This document shows positions 53,950 to 63,433 of a DNA stretch of 64,000 bases, in pieces. Within the stretch, counting starts at the first letter, position 1; every line of letters starts with the position of its first letter. The stretch is from Shewanella sp. VB17 (lineage in GTDB: Bacteria > Pseudomonadota > Gammaproteobacteria > Enterobacterales > Shewanellaceae), in the NCBI RefSeq assembly GCF_013248905.1, contig NZ_JABRVS010000001.1, positions 4,836,001 through 4,900,000 on the forward strand, in the 5' to 3' direction. The notes under the pieces were generated by a model. The model did not search any database. It was given only the letters and a program-made list of their open reading frames with translations, and was not told the DNA's origin. The translations under genes were made by a program, and so were the position numbers.

Positions 53950-55026
53950 CTATGCGCAGCGAATAATATTTTCCAGTAGCTCATCACTCACTTCAGAATA
54001 CACACCAGCCTGACCAATCGCTTCAGGAAGAACCAATCTGACTTGACCTTTAAGCACCTTCTTATCTCGCCGCATATGTTTAATGAATTGTTCAAAATTC
54101 ATCGAATCGGGAGGAGAAACAGGTAAATCAAATGCGTCGAACAAGTCTCTGATCCGACAAACAATTGACTCATCGATTAATCCCATCTTGTTTGCGGTAG
54201 ATGCAGCAAGTATCGTGCCAGCAGCAACAGCTTCGCCATGCAACCAAACACCGTAGCCCATTTCAGCTTCAATTGCATGCCCAAAAGTATGACCCAAATT
54301 CAAAAGAGCACGTACCCCTTGTTCTGTTTCATCTTGAGCAACAACATCTGCTTTAATTTCACAACAACGCCCAATAGCATATACCAAGGCTTCATTATTT
54401 AATGATTTTAAGCGGTCAACATTATTTTCTAACCAGCAAAAAAACTCACCATCCCAAACAATACCGTACTTAATCACTTCAGCCATGCCTGCTGAAAATT
54501 CTTTCGCTGGTAATGTAGACAGACAATCGGTATCAACAACCACAAGTTTAGGCTGATAGAATGCACCTATCATATTTTTACCTAATGGGTGATTTACCGC
54601 GGTTTTACCACCAACAGACGAATCGACTTGCGCCAATAATGTCGTCGGTATTTGGATAAAATCAATACCTCTTTGGTAACTTGCAGCCGCAAAGCCAGTC
54701 ATGTCACCAATTACACCACCACCTAAAGCAATAAGAACAGTGTCTCTGCCTAGGTTTTGCTGCAATAATGAGGTAAAGATACTATCCATCTGAACCAAGG
54801 TCTTGTATTGCTCACCATCAGGTAAAATGACAGGCTCAACACAATTGAACGTTGATAATAATAACGCTAACTTCTCTAAATACAGAGGAGCAACGGTTTC
54901 ATTTGTCACAATTAGGATTTTTTTATCTTGGAGGAAGCGAGCAAAATGCTCGCGACAACTCATCAAATTCTGACCAATAACAATTGGATAACTACGTGTA
55001 TCGAGATTAACCTGAATTTGTTTCAT
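53950..55026 (-). CDS. aroB: 3-dehydroquinate synthase
   Basis: 358-residue NAD/zinc enzyme, second step of the shikimate pathway. Blocks: ILPDGEQYKT, IALGGGVIGDMTGFAAASYQRGIDFIQIPTTLLAQVDSSVGGKTAVNH, KADVVAQDETE, and zinc-site LNLGHTFGHAIE and LHGEAVAAG. Seven bases after aroK, 18 before damX. Confidence 0.97.
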   Translation of the reverse strand: MKQIQVNLDTRSYPIVIGQNLMSCREHFARFLQDKKILIVTNETVAPLYLEKLALLLSTFNCVEPVILPDGEQYKTLVQMDSIFTSLLQQNLGRDTVLIALGGGVIGDMTGFAAASYQRGIDFIQIPTTLLAQVDSSVGGKTAVNHPLGKNMIGAFYQPKLVVVDTDCLSTLPAKEFSAGMAEVIKYGIVWDGEFFCWLENNVDRLKSLNNEALVYAIGRCCEIKADVVAQDETEQGVRALLNLGHTFGHAIEAEMGYGVWLHGEAVAAGTILAASTANKMGLIDESIVCRIRDLFDAFDLPVSPPDSMNFEQFIKHMRRDKKVLKGQVRLVLPEAIGQAGVYSEVSDELLENIIRCA

Positions 55027-55033
55027 TTTCCGC

Positions 55034-55549
55034 CTAGAAGCCTAACCGTTCAACAATTTGATTTGCGACCACTTTGGCACTCTGCTCATCAGTTTTTACG
55101 ATGACATCCGCAATCTCTTCGTAGAGAGGATTACGGATAGCAGCGAGATCAACCAAAACTTCTCTTGGATCATCTACTTGTAACAATGGACGCCGTTTAT
55201 CTCGCTGTGTACGAGCAACTTGCTTATCTATTGTTGTCTCTAGGTAAACGACGATTCCACGAGCAGAAAGATTGTTACGTATCTCTTTACTCTGAATTGA
55301 ACCGCCGCCAGTCGCCAAGACAATACCTTGCTTTTCAGTTAAATCAGCGACTACCTGTGTTTCACGAACGCGGAAACCTTCTTCGCCTTCGACATCAAAA
55401 ACCCACGCTATGTCCGCACCTGTACGGCTTTCAATTTCTTGATCGGAATCGTGGAACTCTAAGTGCAGCATCTGTGCCAGATGACGGCCTATAGTGCTTT
55501 TGCCAGCCCCCATAGGACCTACTAGAAATATATTACGTTTCTCAGCCAT
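55034..55549 (-). CDS. aroK: Shikimate kinase I
   Basis: 171 residues. Walker A GPMGAGKST (11-19), DSDQEIE substrate loop, LATGGGS and the lid arginines in RDKRRPLLQ. Phosphorylates shikimate at position 3. Head of aroK-aroB-damX-dam, 218 bases after pilQ, which gives room for its own promoter. Confidence 0.96.
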   Translation of the reverse strand: MAEKRNIFLVGPMGAGKSTIGRHLAQMLHLEFHDSDQEIESRTGADIAWVFDVEGEEGFRVRETQVVADLTEKQGIVLATGGGSIQSKEIRNNLSARGIVVYLETTIDKQVARTQRDKRRPLLQVDDPREVLVDLAAIRNPLYEEIADVIVKTDEQSAKVVANQIVERLGF

Positions 55550-55767
55550 TGCTTTACGTCTGAATCTTATATTAAGTTTGCCTACATCGATTTGAAAAAT
55601 AAAACCGACCTTATATCTTACCTTGCTCTAATGAGACTTGACCCAAGATTATCTCAGCTAAACACCATTAAAGGCAAGCGATGTATTCCACATAATGTAA
55701 ATATTGTATGATTTAAAAATAAAAAGCAGTAAATAATTGATTGAACGCATCACAAAGTGAAGCCTAT

Positions 55768-57816
55768 TCATATCTCTTCTGCAATAATTTTAGGCGTGAC
55801 GAATATCAATAACTCTTGTCTTTCATTTTGGTCACTTGTACTCCTAAACAAAAAACCAACAAATGGAATATCACCTAATACAGGAACCTTACTGACACGA
55901 CTGATCAACTGTTGCTGATAAATGCCGCCAAGTACTATCGTCTCACCATGATCAACCAGAACTTGTGTGCCTATGCGCTGTGTGTCAATCGACACTGCTT
56001 CACCTAACGCCGTAGGCACTACTTTACCTTGAGAGTCTTGTGTTATTTCTAAATCGAGTACAACTCGATTATCTGGTGTAATTTGAGGTGTCACGCGAAG
56101 GGATAACACGGCCTTTTTAAAACTGACTGTCGATGCCCCACTGGAACTGGATTCTACATATGGGATCTCAACACCTTGTTCAATGTAGGCTGCTTTTTGA
56201 TTCGATGTAGTGATCCTTGGGCTGGCAATAATTTCACCTTTATTTTCCTCTTCAAGTGCACTTAACTCCATATCAAGTATCGTACCATCAGCTAACTTAG
56301 CGACATGAAACGCCACACTCGCAGCTGCACTTGGGGCTGGGAAACTCACATTCAATCTATCGGCAATGCTTGGCACTAAACCATTGGCAATATCTGCTGC
56401 CCCCTCAAGACTACCTGAAGTCCCTTTATAACCCTGCTGATCGGTAACCCCCCATCTAATCCCAAGATCTTCTGACACATCATCTTTCACTGTTACCATA
56501 CGCGCTTCAATCAGAACCTGACGTATAGGGATATCCAACACTTTAATTAATCGGTGAACATTATCTATGCTCTCTTCGGTATCTTTAACTAGCAACGTAT
56601 TCGTTCTCTTATCGACAGCGACACTACCACGCTCTGATAACAAACTCGTTTCATCACCTTGCAAAAGTTCTACAATATCAGATGCTTTTGCATAATTAAC
56701 TTGAATATATTCAGAATACAGTGGAGAAAGCTTCTTCACTTCTTGCCTATCTTTTAATATCTGACTTTCTCGAATAGTAAGCTCTTCTCTAGGTGCAACC
56801 ATCAAGATGTTACCTTCGATTCTTTTGTCCAATCCTTTAGTTTGTAAAATCAAATCCAATGCCTGATCCCATGGAACATCATCCAGCCTAAGCGTGATGT
56901 CTCCTTCCACGGTATCACTGGTCACTAGATTAAAATTATTATAATCAGCGATGATCTGCAGCACTGTTCTGACAGAGATGCTCTGAAAATTGAGAGACAA
57001 GGACTTTCCATCGTACTTATCCTCCTTTTTAACGGCCACTGCTCGCTCTGCTTTATTGATACTGAGCTTAAACAAGCTTCCCTCTTGTAAATAGCTGTAT
57101 TCATACTCGCCATCAATATCAATCAATACACGTGAAGTCAGTTCTTCTTTAAATGTTTCAAAACTACTCACTGGTGTAGCGAAATCCTGCACATCCATAA
57201 CAAAAAGCAGGTCTGATGCAATATCAGTATTAAAAAGTTTAAGTTCAAGCTTAGCGCCAACTTGTTCGACATTCGCTGCAACGGTAGTGTTACTTAATCT
57301 CACTAACAACTCGCCTCCTCCCTTTGCTGTTCGTCTGAAATCAATATCTTGAATGCCATTAACAAAGGGATTTTCAGCTTGATTAGTGTGCTCACCAATT
57401 TCATCATTTATTGTAATACTGTAAGTGTTTCCTACACGCTTGCTTTTATAGGCTTTGATTTTATCGAGTGCCACCACAAATTTCATTACACCATCATTCT
57501 GACTCACGCTCACAGACTCAACGCCCACCGTTTTAATAGGAAGTACATTCTTTTCTAATCCAGACATACTCTCTTTAAAGAACAATATAATTTGAGCTGG
57601 TGATGTATTAAGCTTTATTTCTGGCTTTGACGCCTCCCCATCAAACACCAACTGAAGCGCTAATTGCTGATCAACAATGGTGTGGTACTTCACATCAATT
57701 AGGCGATTTGATGCCATTGCATTAGATGAACAAACAATGAAAACACCTAAACAGTGCACCAACCTGAATAGTGAGGATAAACTCAATACTGTTTTTTTCG
57801 AGGCAGAAGATCTCAT
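55768..57816 (-). CDS. pilQ: Type IV pilus secretin PilQ
   Basis: 682 residues. Signal peptide, two AMIN domains (~45-140 and ~155-260) that bind peptidoglycan, an STN/N0 domain (ISVRTVLQIIADYNNFNLVTSDTVEGDITLRLDDVPW), an N1 secretin domain, and the C-terminal secretin channel with VPVLGDIPFVGFLFRS near 650. Forms the outer-membrane pore for pilus extrusion. GAGGGA before ATG 57816. Last gene of pilMNOPQ. Confidence 0.96.
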   Translation of the reverse strand: MRSSASKKTVLSLSSLFRLVHCLGVFIVCSSNAMASNRLIDVKYHTIVDQQLALQLVFDGEASKPEIKLNTSPAQIILFFKESMSGLEKNVLPIKTVGVESVSVSQNDGVMKFVVALDKIKAYKSKRVGNTYSITINDEIGEHTNQAENPFVNGIQDIDFRRTAKGGGELLVRLSNTTVAANVEQVGAKLELKLFNTDIASDLLFVMDVQDFATPVSSFETFKEELTSRVLIDIDGEYEYSYLQEGSLFKLSINKAERAVAVKKEDKYDGKSLSLNFQSISVRTVLQIIADYNNFNLVTSDTVEGDITLRLDDVPWDQALDLILQTKGLDKRIEGNILMVAPREELTIRESQILKDRQEVKKLSPLYSEYIQVNYAKASDIVELLQGDETSLLSERGSVAVDKRTNTLLVKDTEESIDNVHRLIKVLDIPIRQVLIEARMVTVKDDVSEDLGIRWGVTDQQGYKGTSGSLEGAADIANGLVPSIADRLNVSFPAPSAAASVAFHVAKLADGTILDMELSALEEENKGEIIASPRITTSNQKAAYIEQGVEIPYVESSSSGASTVSFKKAVLSLRVTPQITPDNRVVLDLEITQDSQGKVVPTALGEAVSIDTQRIGTQVLVDHGETIVLGGIYQQQLISRVSKVPVLGDIPFVGFLFRSTSDQNERQELLIFVTPKIIAEEI

Positions 57817-57837
57817 GATTCCCTCATCCTTCGCTTG

Positions 57838-58353
57838 TTATTCTCCGGTCAACTCCATGCTGCTGACTCTTTCAGTCCAGCAACCAGAACCATCTGAAAT
57901 TAATTCAATTATTTCGATTTTTTGTGGTGTAACTTTGGCAATTCTTCCATTGTACAGACCGAGATAATCACCTAAGCCTAAGCGGTATACACTGCCATCA
58001 TTACTCTCAACTAGCGCCCATATGTTTTCAATTTCACTTAGGGTTCCACGCATTTTTAAATTATCTAACGCATAAGTTTCCAACCTTCCCTTACGTCTTT
58101 TTAAATTTGGTTGTAAGCAATTTTTAGTCGTATCGATCACCTCTTCAGTCAATTCCCTAGATGGGGGAACAAACGGACTGCGCATTGCATCAGCTCTATA
58201 TGCAAAATGTTCAAACTTAGGCGTCTGTCTTAAAGGAGGAATATCAGCAACACGCTGTGCCTTAGTGTTAATCACAAATAACTCTAAATCACTACTATCA
58301 CCAACACACCCAACCAAAGAGATCACACACATAATGAAAGTAAGTGCTTTCAT
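57838..58353 (-). CDS. pilP: Type IV pilus assembly lipoprotein PilP
   Basis: 171 residues, lipoprotein signal with Cys 16 (SLVGC), HR-domain end ENIWALVESNDGSVYRLGLGDYLGLYNGRIAKV, which docks to PilQ. ATG overlaps the pilO stop (TAATG); GGAGG six bases upstream within pilO. Confidence 0.94.
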   Translation of the reverse strand: MKALTFIMCVISLVGCVGDSSDLELFVINTKAQRVADIPPLRQTPKFEHFAYRADAMRSPFVPPSRELTEEVIDTTKNCLQPNLKRRKGRLETYALDNLKMRGTLSEIENIWALVESNDGSVYRLGLGDYLGLYNGRIAKVTPQKIEIIELISDGSGCWTERVSSMELTGE

Positions 58354-58967
58354 TAACCGCCTCCATTCTTTTTATCTGGTAAATCAACGCCCTCTTTAAA
58401 TCGATACGTTTGTGCCATAATCTCCATGCTTAAACCACCGATGTCTGTTTCAGTAATGGTAAAATCATGCAAACTAACAATGCGCGGTAATTTAGCCACT
58501 CCACTAACCAACTGGCCTAAATCATGGTATTCACCACTGACCGTCATACGTATAGGAAACTCGATATAAAAATCACGTTGAATAACATCACGCCACTCCA
58601 AACTCTCTATCTTTAACCCTGATTCTGTTGCGACAAAGGTCAGATCATCAAGTAAACCAGGCATCTCATTTTTAGAAGGTAGCATCTTCAGTAGTTCTGC
58701 AAACTGACGCTCCATAGTATCCAATTGTTCACGATACAATATTAAATTGGCTGCCAGCTGATATTTAGATGCAAAATCTTTTCTCAGGTTTAACTCGTCC
58801 TGTTGTTCTTTATCTAAAAGCAGCATTGCATCAGAAATTAATAGAAAATAACTTGCCACAAAAATACAGACAGATAAAATTGCCGCAAATACAATCTTAA
58901 TTAATGGAGGCCAACCGCCAATATTCTCAAAATCAATCTCACTAAATTGGTTCAAATCAAGATTCAT
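58353..58967 (-). CDS. pilO: Type IV pilus inner-membrane protein PilO
   Basis: 204 residues: short cytoplasmic start (LNQFSEIDFENIGGWPP), one membrane segment (~25-48), coiled coil (~55-95), ferredoxin-like periplasmic domain ending YRFKEGVD. Heterodimer partner of PilN. Overlaps pilN by four bases and pilP by one. Confidence 0.94.
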   Translation of the reverse strand: MNLDLNQFSEIDFENIGGWPPLIKIVFAAILSVCIFVASYFLLISDAMLLLDKEQQDELNLRKDFASKYQLAANLILYREQLDTMERQFAELLKMLPSKNEMPGLLDDLTFVATESGLKIESLEWRDVIQRDFYIEFPIRMTVSGEYHDLGQLVSGVAKLPRIVSLHDFTITETDIGGLSMEIMAQTYRFKEGVDLPDKKNGGG

Positions 58968-59545
58968 TGACTCGCTCCTTGAGCGACCGAATTTAGCACT
59001 TTATCGACCTTTTTAATGGTCACTTTTAAACTAAAACTCTGTAACTGCCTTAACGCTTCATTCCTAGCAATAATAGACTGCATATTAGGATCTTGTAGCC
59101 ATTTAGATACTTTTACTTTTCTCATCATATTGGCGACATTGTTATTGGATTCACTTCGGCCTTGGATCCACAATAAGTTGCCTTTCTTCTCAATACTGGA
59201 AAGATAAATTCCAGGAGGCACTATTCGCACCAATTCATCTAAAACATGTGTCGGTAAATTACGAGCCTGCTGTAAATTTAATATAATTTCTGTTCGACGT
59301 TCGATGTCTTTTTTTCGCGTTTTTATGACTTTAATTTCTTCAATTTGCTTTTCTAATTGATGAGTTTCAGAGATAAGATATGCATTTCTCTCTTTCTGAT
59401 TATCAGTCATCATCTCTATCACATTCACTGAAAGATAAACAACAAAGGAGGAAACGAGAAAAACTAAAGCCAAAATAACAATATAATCTCTTTTATGCTT
59501 CTCTCTTGCTTCTTCTCGCCAAGGTAATAAGTTTATGTGCGCCAT
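58964..59545 (-). CDS. pilN: Type IV pilus inner-membrane protein PilN
   Basis: 193 residues from ATG 59545 (MAHINLLPWREEAREKHKRD); the cytoplasmic INLLPWR motif binds PilM. AAGGAG lies ten bases upstream, and an earlier GTG at 59575 is not needed. One membrane segment (~22-44), coiled coil, periplasmic fold. Start overlaps the end of pilM by 13 bases. Confidence 0.95.
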   Translation of the reverse strand: MAHINLLPWREEAREKHKRDYIVILALVFLVSSFVVYLSVNVIEMMTDNQKERNAYLISETHQLEKQIEEIKVIKTRKKDIERRTEIILNLQQARNLPTHVLDELVRIVPPGIYLSSIEKKGNLLWIQGRSESNNNVANMMRKVKVSKWLQDPNMQSIIARNEALRQLQSFSLKVTIKKVDKVLNSVAQGASQ

Positions 59546-60612
59546 TGGGAGTAACTCCTTAGCGCCAACCCACAAGCAACCATATATTTACTTATATTGG
59601 GTTTAAGTAATTTTTTTACATTTTCATCGGCATGTAAACAACCTTGAAATGGATCGGCAATGATCGTGTGTATATCTAATTCATGCGTTAATAAGCTTGC
59701 CATTCCTTCCAGTTTAGATGTCCCACCAGATAAAAGGATATGGTCAACTTTATCTTTACCACTTGAGGTACAATATATCTGTAATGTTCGCTTTATTTGC
59801 TGCAATAGCTGAGTCTGAAAAGGTGATAACACCTCAAACATATAGTTTCGAGGTAAATCACCTTCTAATTTTGCTTTTTCAGCTTGATCGTATGACATTC
59901 CATAAAAAGAAAGAATAGATTGAGTAAATTGTTCGCCACCGAATGTCTGCTCACGAACAAAACTTGTTTCACCATTTTCAACAACGGCAAAAGTCGTCAC
60001 ATTAGCCCCAATATCAACTAACGCGACAATTTTATTTTCAACACCTTCCGGTAACTGTGAAGACACAATTTCATAAGAACGTCCTAAAGCATAGCCTTCA
60101 ACATCAACAACCTTCGCCTCTAAATTAACATCATGAAGTAACTCTACACGGGCATCAATATTCTCAGTTCGACATGCACTAAGCAGCACATCGACCTTAG
60201 TAGGATCAATACTGTTAACATTTAATGTTTCAAAATCGATGCTCACTTCATCCAGTGAATAAGGAATTAGATTGTCAGCTTCTATTTCAATTTGCTCTTC
60301 CATATCCTCTTCACTAAGCAACGAATCCATATATATGACCTTAGTCATTACAGACGATCCTGATACAGCAACAGCGGCAAGTTTAGCCCCACTAGGAAGC
60401 GCACGTTTGACAAGCTTTAATGACTCTACAACAGCATCAGCATCTCTAATTTCATGATCATTAATGGCGCCTTTTTTTAAAGGCACCGCTGCATGACTTA
60501 TGATTTTATAACCATCAGCAGTTTTACTCAGCAGTATTGCCTTAATCTCGTGAGAACCGATATCAATTCCAACCATCTGCGGAGCCTGACGTTGCCATAA
60601 TTTAGAAAGCAT
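59533..60612 (-). CDS. pilM: Type IV pilus assembly ATPase-like protein PilM
   Basis: 359-residue actin/FtsA-like cytoplasmic protein. VGIDIGSHEIKAILLSK at the N-terminus (phosphate-1 loop), VALVDIGANVTTFAVVENG (phosphate-2) near 210, HILLSGGTSKLEGMASLL near 290. Binds PilN and links the alignment complex to the cytoplasmic motors. Head of the operon, divergent from ponA. Confidence 0.96.
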   Translation of the reverse strand: MLSKLWQRQAPQMVGIDIGSHEIKAILLSKTADGYKIISHAAVPLKKGAINDHEIRDADAVVESLKLVKRALPSGAKLAAVAVSGSSVMTKVIYMDSLLSEEDMEEQIEIEADNLIPYSLDEVSIDFETLNVNSIDPTKVDVLLSACRTENIDARVELLHDVNLEAKVVDVEGYALGRSYEIVSSQLPEGVENKIVALVDIGANVTTFAVVENGETSFVREQTFGGEQFTQSILSFYGMSYDQAEKAKLEGDLPRNYMFEVLSPFQTQLLQQIKRTLQIYCTSSGKDKVDHILLSGGTSKLEGMASLLTHELDIHTIIADPFQGCLHADENVKKLLKPNISKYMVACGLALRSYSQWRT

Positions 60613-60804
60613 AGTCTTCTTGTCGCTTATTGTTATTGTTACAAGAATTAGATTAGCACAAACTCAACTAGTTACTGATATTTGTATAAAATGTTGCCTT
60701 ATTTTACAATCGACATTTCTTTGGCTGCCATTTTTGCTTCACCAATTGCTTGGCGCCTTATATACTGTTGTTCTTATGCTCAGCTTAAATTTTGGAATAC
60801 CTTG

Positions 60805-63321
60805 GTGAAGTGGTTTAAACGTACGATAATTGCTCTGTTCAGCCTGGCTCTTCTAGGTGTTGTAGCCATTGCAGCTGCCTATTTTTATGTGCTGCCTGAC
60901 TTACCCGATGTGAACACATTAAAGACGGTCAAGCTGCAAACACCATTGCGCATTTACAGCCGTGATGGTGAGCTGATCTCTCAATTTGGTGAGAAAAGAC
61001 GGATCCCAGTTAAATTTGAACATGTTCCCCCACTGCTCATTGATGCGGTTCTCGACACCGAAGACGCAAGATTTTTTGAACACCATGGTATAGATCCAAT
61101 CGGTATCACCAGAGCGGCATTTATTCTCTTAACAACAGGTAAGAAAAGCCAAGGTGCAAGTACCATCACCCAACAAGTAGCAAGAGGCTTTTTTCTCTCT
61201 AGAGAGAAAACCTATGTAAGAAAAATCAAAGAAATATTCCTCGCCATTCAAATTGAAAAAGCACTTTCAAAAGAAGAAATATTGGAACTTTATCTGAATC
61301 GTTCTTTTTTAGGGAATCGTGCCTATGGTGTAGGCGCAGCAGCACAAGTATATTATGGTAAAGATCTTAGCCAACTCACTCTCCCTGAAATGGCCATGAT
61401 TGCAGGACTTCCTCAAGCTCCCTCTGCCGCGAATCCTATACGCAATCCAACCAGAGCGATAAATCGCCGAAATTGGGTGTTAAGTCGAATGCTTGAAAAG
61501 CAAAACATCACTAAAGCGCAATATGCTGAAGCCAGTAACACGCCAATATCAGCCAAATATCATGGTGCAGAAATCAGCCTATACGCACCCTATATTTCCG
61601 AAATGGCACGTGATTATATCGTTGAGGAATTAGGTGAAGAAGAAGCTTATACTGGTGGATATAACGTTTACACCAGTATTGATTCTAACCTTCAAATCTA
61701 CGCCCAAAAAGCACTCAGGGATAATGTGTTTGCTTATGATGAGCGACACGGCTACCGTGGAGCAACTAAAGTACTCTGGACCGACACTCCCTTAGACACA
61801 GATTCCATCATCGCTAAACTCAAGCAAACCAGCGATGTTCAAGGCATGATACCTGCTGCAGTAATGAGTATCGATGAGCTAAGCGCAGAGGTAATAACCT
61901 CTAAAGGCGAGAAATTAAACATTGACTGGCAAGGGTTAAGCTGGGCTAGAAAATTTATTAGTAATAAGCGGCAAAGTCAATCTCCCAAAAAAGTGGCACA
62001 AATCTTACACCTCGGTGAACAAGTTTGGATCCGTAATAATGGAGATTTTTGGCAGCTATCACAAATACCTAAAGTATCCAGTGCTATTGTGTCATTGGAC
62101 CCTCACGATGGTGCAATACGCACTTTAGTCGGAGGTTTTAGCTTCCATCAAAGCCAATACAATAGAGTGACACAGGCTAAACGTCAGCTTGGTTCAAACA
62201 TTAAACCTTTTATTTACACTGCAGCACTAGAAAAAGGCTATACACTCGCCACATTAATCAATAATGCCCCCATCAATAAACCCGATACACGCCAAGGTAC
62301 AGCATGGAGACCTAAAAACTCACCAGATAAATATACAGGTCCAACTCGACTAAAAGTCGGGCTAGCACAATCAATTAATGTGATGGCTGTACGAACACTT
62401 CGCTACACAACAATAGACACTGCCATTGAGACATTGATTAAGTTTGGTTTCGATCCCACCGATCTTCCTCATAATGAATCCATCGCTTTAGGCTCACCGT
62501 CTGTGACCCCTCTTCAAGTCGTTACCGCATTTTCCGTATTTGCTAATGGGGGTTATAAAGTTGACCCTTATTTTATCGATCGGATAGATAACGCTTATGA
62601 TGAAACCATTGAGAAGTCGAATCCAACACTCGCTTGTCCTCCTATAGTAGCAGCGCCGGCAGAAATGGACCCTTTTGCCTCAATGGCAACAGAACTATCA
62701 TCACCAGAAGTACTACCAGTCTGTGGAGATACTAACAGTCACTTTGCACCTCAAATCATCTCAGCACAAACAGCCTTCCTTATTACTGACACTCTTAAAA
62801 GTGTCATTTGGGGAGGAGGTGATTGGAGTAAAGGTACAGGCTGGAACGGCACAGGATGGCGCGCATCTAGAGTCATTAAAAGACACGATATTGCAGGAAA
62901 AACGGGAACAACAAACGAATCTCGTGACACCTGGTTTAGCGGCTTTTCTCCTAATCTCACCACGACTGTATGGGTAGGCTTTGATGATCACAGCCAAGAA
63001 CTTGGCAGAACTCACTGGGATGTCAATGGGCCTAAAAATCAAATATCAGCAGCAGAAGCTGGCGCAAAAACCGCTGGGCCTGCGTGGAATGAATTTATGA
63101 AAAATGCCCTTGCTGATCAACCTGAAATACCTAGCTCTCCGCCAGATGGGATCACATCGGCAAGAATAGATTTAGCAACAGGGAAACTCAGTCGAAAAAC
63201 AGACCACACCAGTAAATTTGAATACTTTATCTCGGGCACTGAACCCAAAGAGTTCGTAATAGGAACTGAAGAGTCTGGTGATATTTTTATCGATAATTCG
63301 ACTGAAGAGCTATTTCAATAG
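60805..63321 (+). CDS. mrcA: Penicillin-binding protein 1A
   Basis: Bifunctional peptidoglycan synthase of about 838 residues. Start chosen at GTG 60805 (MKWFKRTIIALFSL): the membrane segment then sits at residues 8-28, as in the family. A frame opening at 60682 would put 41 odd residues in front. GT51 domain with Glu86 in DTEDARFFEHHGID and QGASTITQQVARG; OB-like insert; transpeptidase Ser464-x-x-Lys (GSNIKPF), SIN, and KTGTT in AGKTGTTNESRD. Activated by LpoA. Confidence 0.93.
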   Translation: MKWFKRTIIALFSLALLGVVAIAAAYFYVLPDLPDVNTLKTVKLQTPLRIYSRDGELISQFGEKRRIPVKFEHVPPLLIDAVLDTEDARFFEHHGIDPIGITRAAFILLTTGKKSQGASTITQQVARGFFLSREKTYVRKIKEIFLAIQIEKALSKEEILELYLNRSFLGNRAYGVGAAAQVYYGKDLSQLTLPEMAMIAGLPQAPSAANPIRNPTRAINRRNWVLSRMLEKQNITKAQYAEASNTPISAKYHGAEISLYAPYISEMARDYIVEELGEEEAYTGGYNVYTSIDSNLQIYAQKALRDNVFAYDERHGYRGATKVLWTDTPLDTDSIIAKLKQTSDVQGMIPAAVMSIDELSAEVITSKGEKLNIDWQGLSWARKFISNKRQSQSPKKVAQILHLGEQVWIRNNGDFWQLSQIPKVSSAIVSLDPHDGAIRTLVGGFSFHQSQYNRVTQAKRQLGSNIKPFIYTAALEKGYTLATLINNAPINKPDTRQGTAWRPKNSPDKYTGPTRLKVGLAQSINVMAVRTLRYTTIDTAIETLIKFGFDPTDLPHNESIALGSPSVTPLQVVTAFSVFANGGYKVDPYFIDRIDNAYDETIEKSNPTLACPPIVAAPAEMDPFASMATELSSPEVLPVCGDTNSHFAPQIISAQTAFLITDTLKSVIWGGGDWSKGTGWNGTGWRASRVIKRHDIAGKTGTTNESRDTWFSGFSPNLTTTVWVGFDDHSQELGRTHWDVNGPKNQISAAEAGAKTAGPAWNEFMKNALADQPEIPSSPPDGITSARIDLATGKLSRKTDHTSKFEYFISGTEPKEFVIGTEESGDIFIDNSTEELFQ

Positions 63322-63342
63322 ATTATAGGTATATTCATCGAT

Positions 63343-63385
63343 AAAAAAACGCGTAGAGAATCGATCATTCTCTACGCGTTTTTTT
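63343..63385. terminator. Bidirectional terminator ponA / argH
   Basis: 19-bp perfect stem (63343-63361 with 63367-63385), loop CGATC, A7 and T7 arms serving both convergent genes. Confidence 0.95.
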
Positions 63386-63433
63386 AACATTAATGTCATT
63401 TATAAACTAAGTCATAAAACTTAACTCATCTAA

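Noticed and set aside
60682..60804. Upstream extension of PBP1a by 41 residues from ATG 60682
   Set aside because: The added residues are not family-like and would put a second hydrophobic stretch before the normal membrane anchor. GTG 60805 fits the family start.
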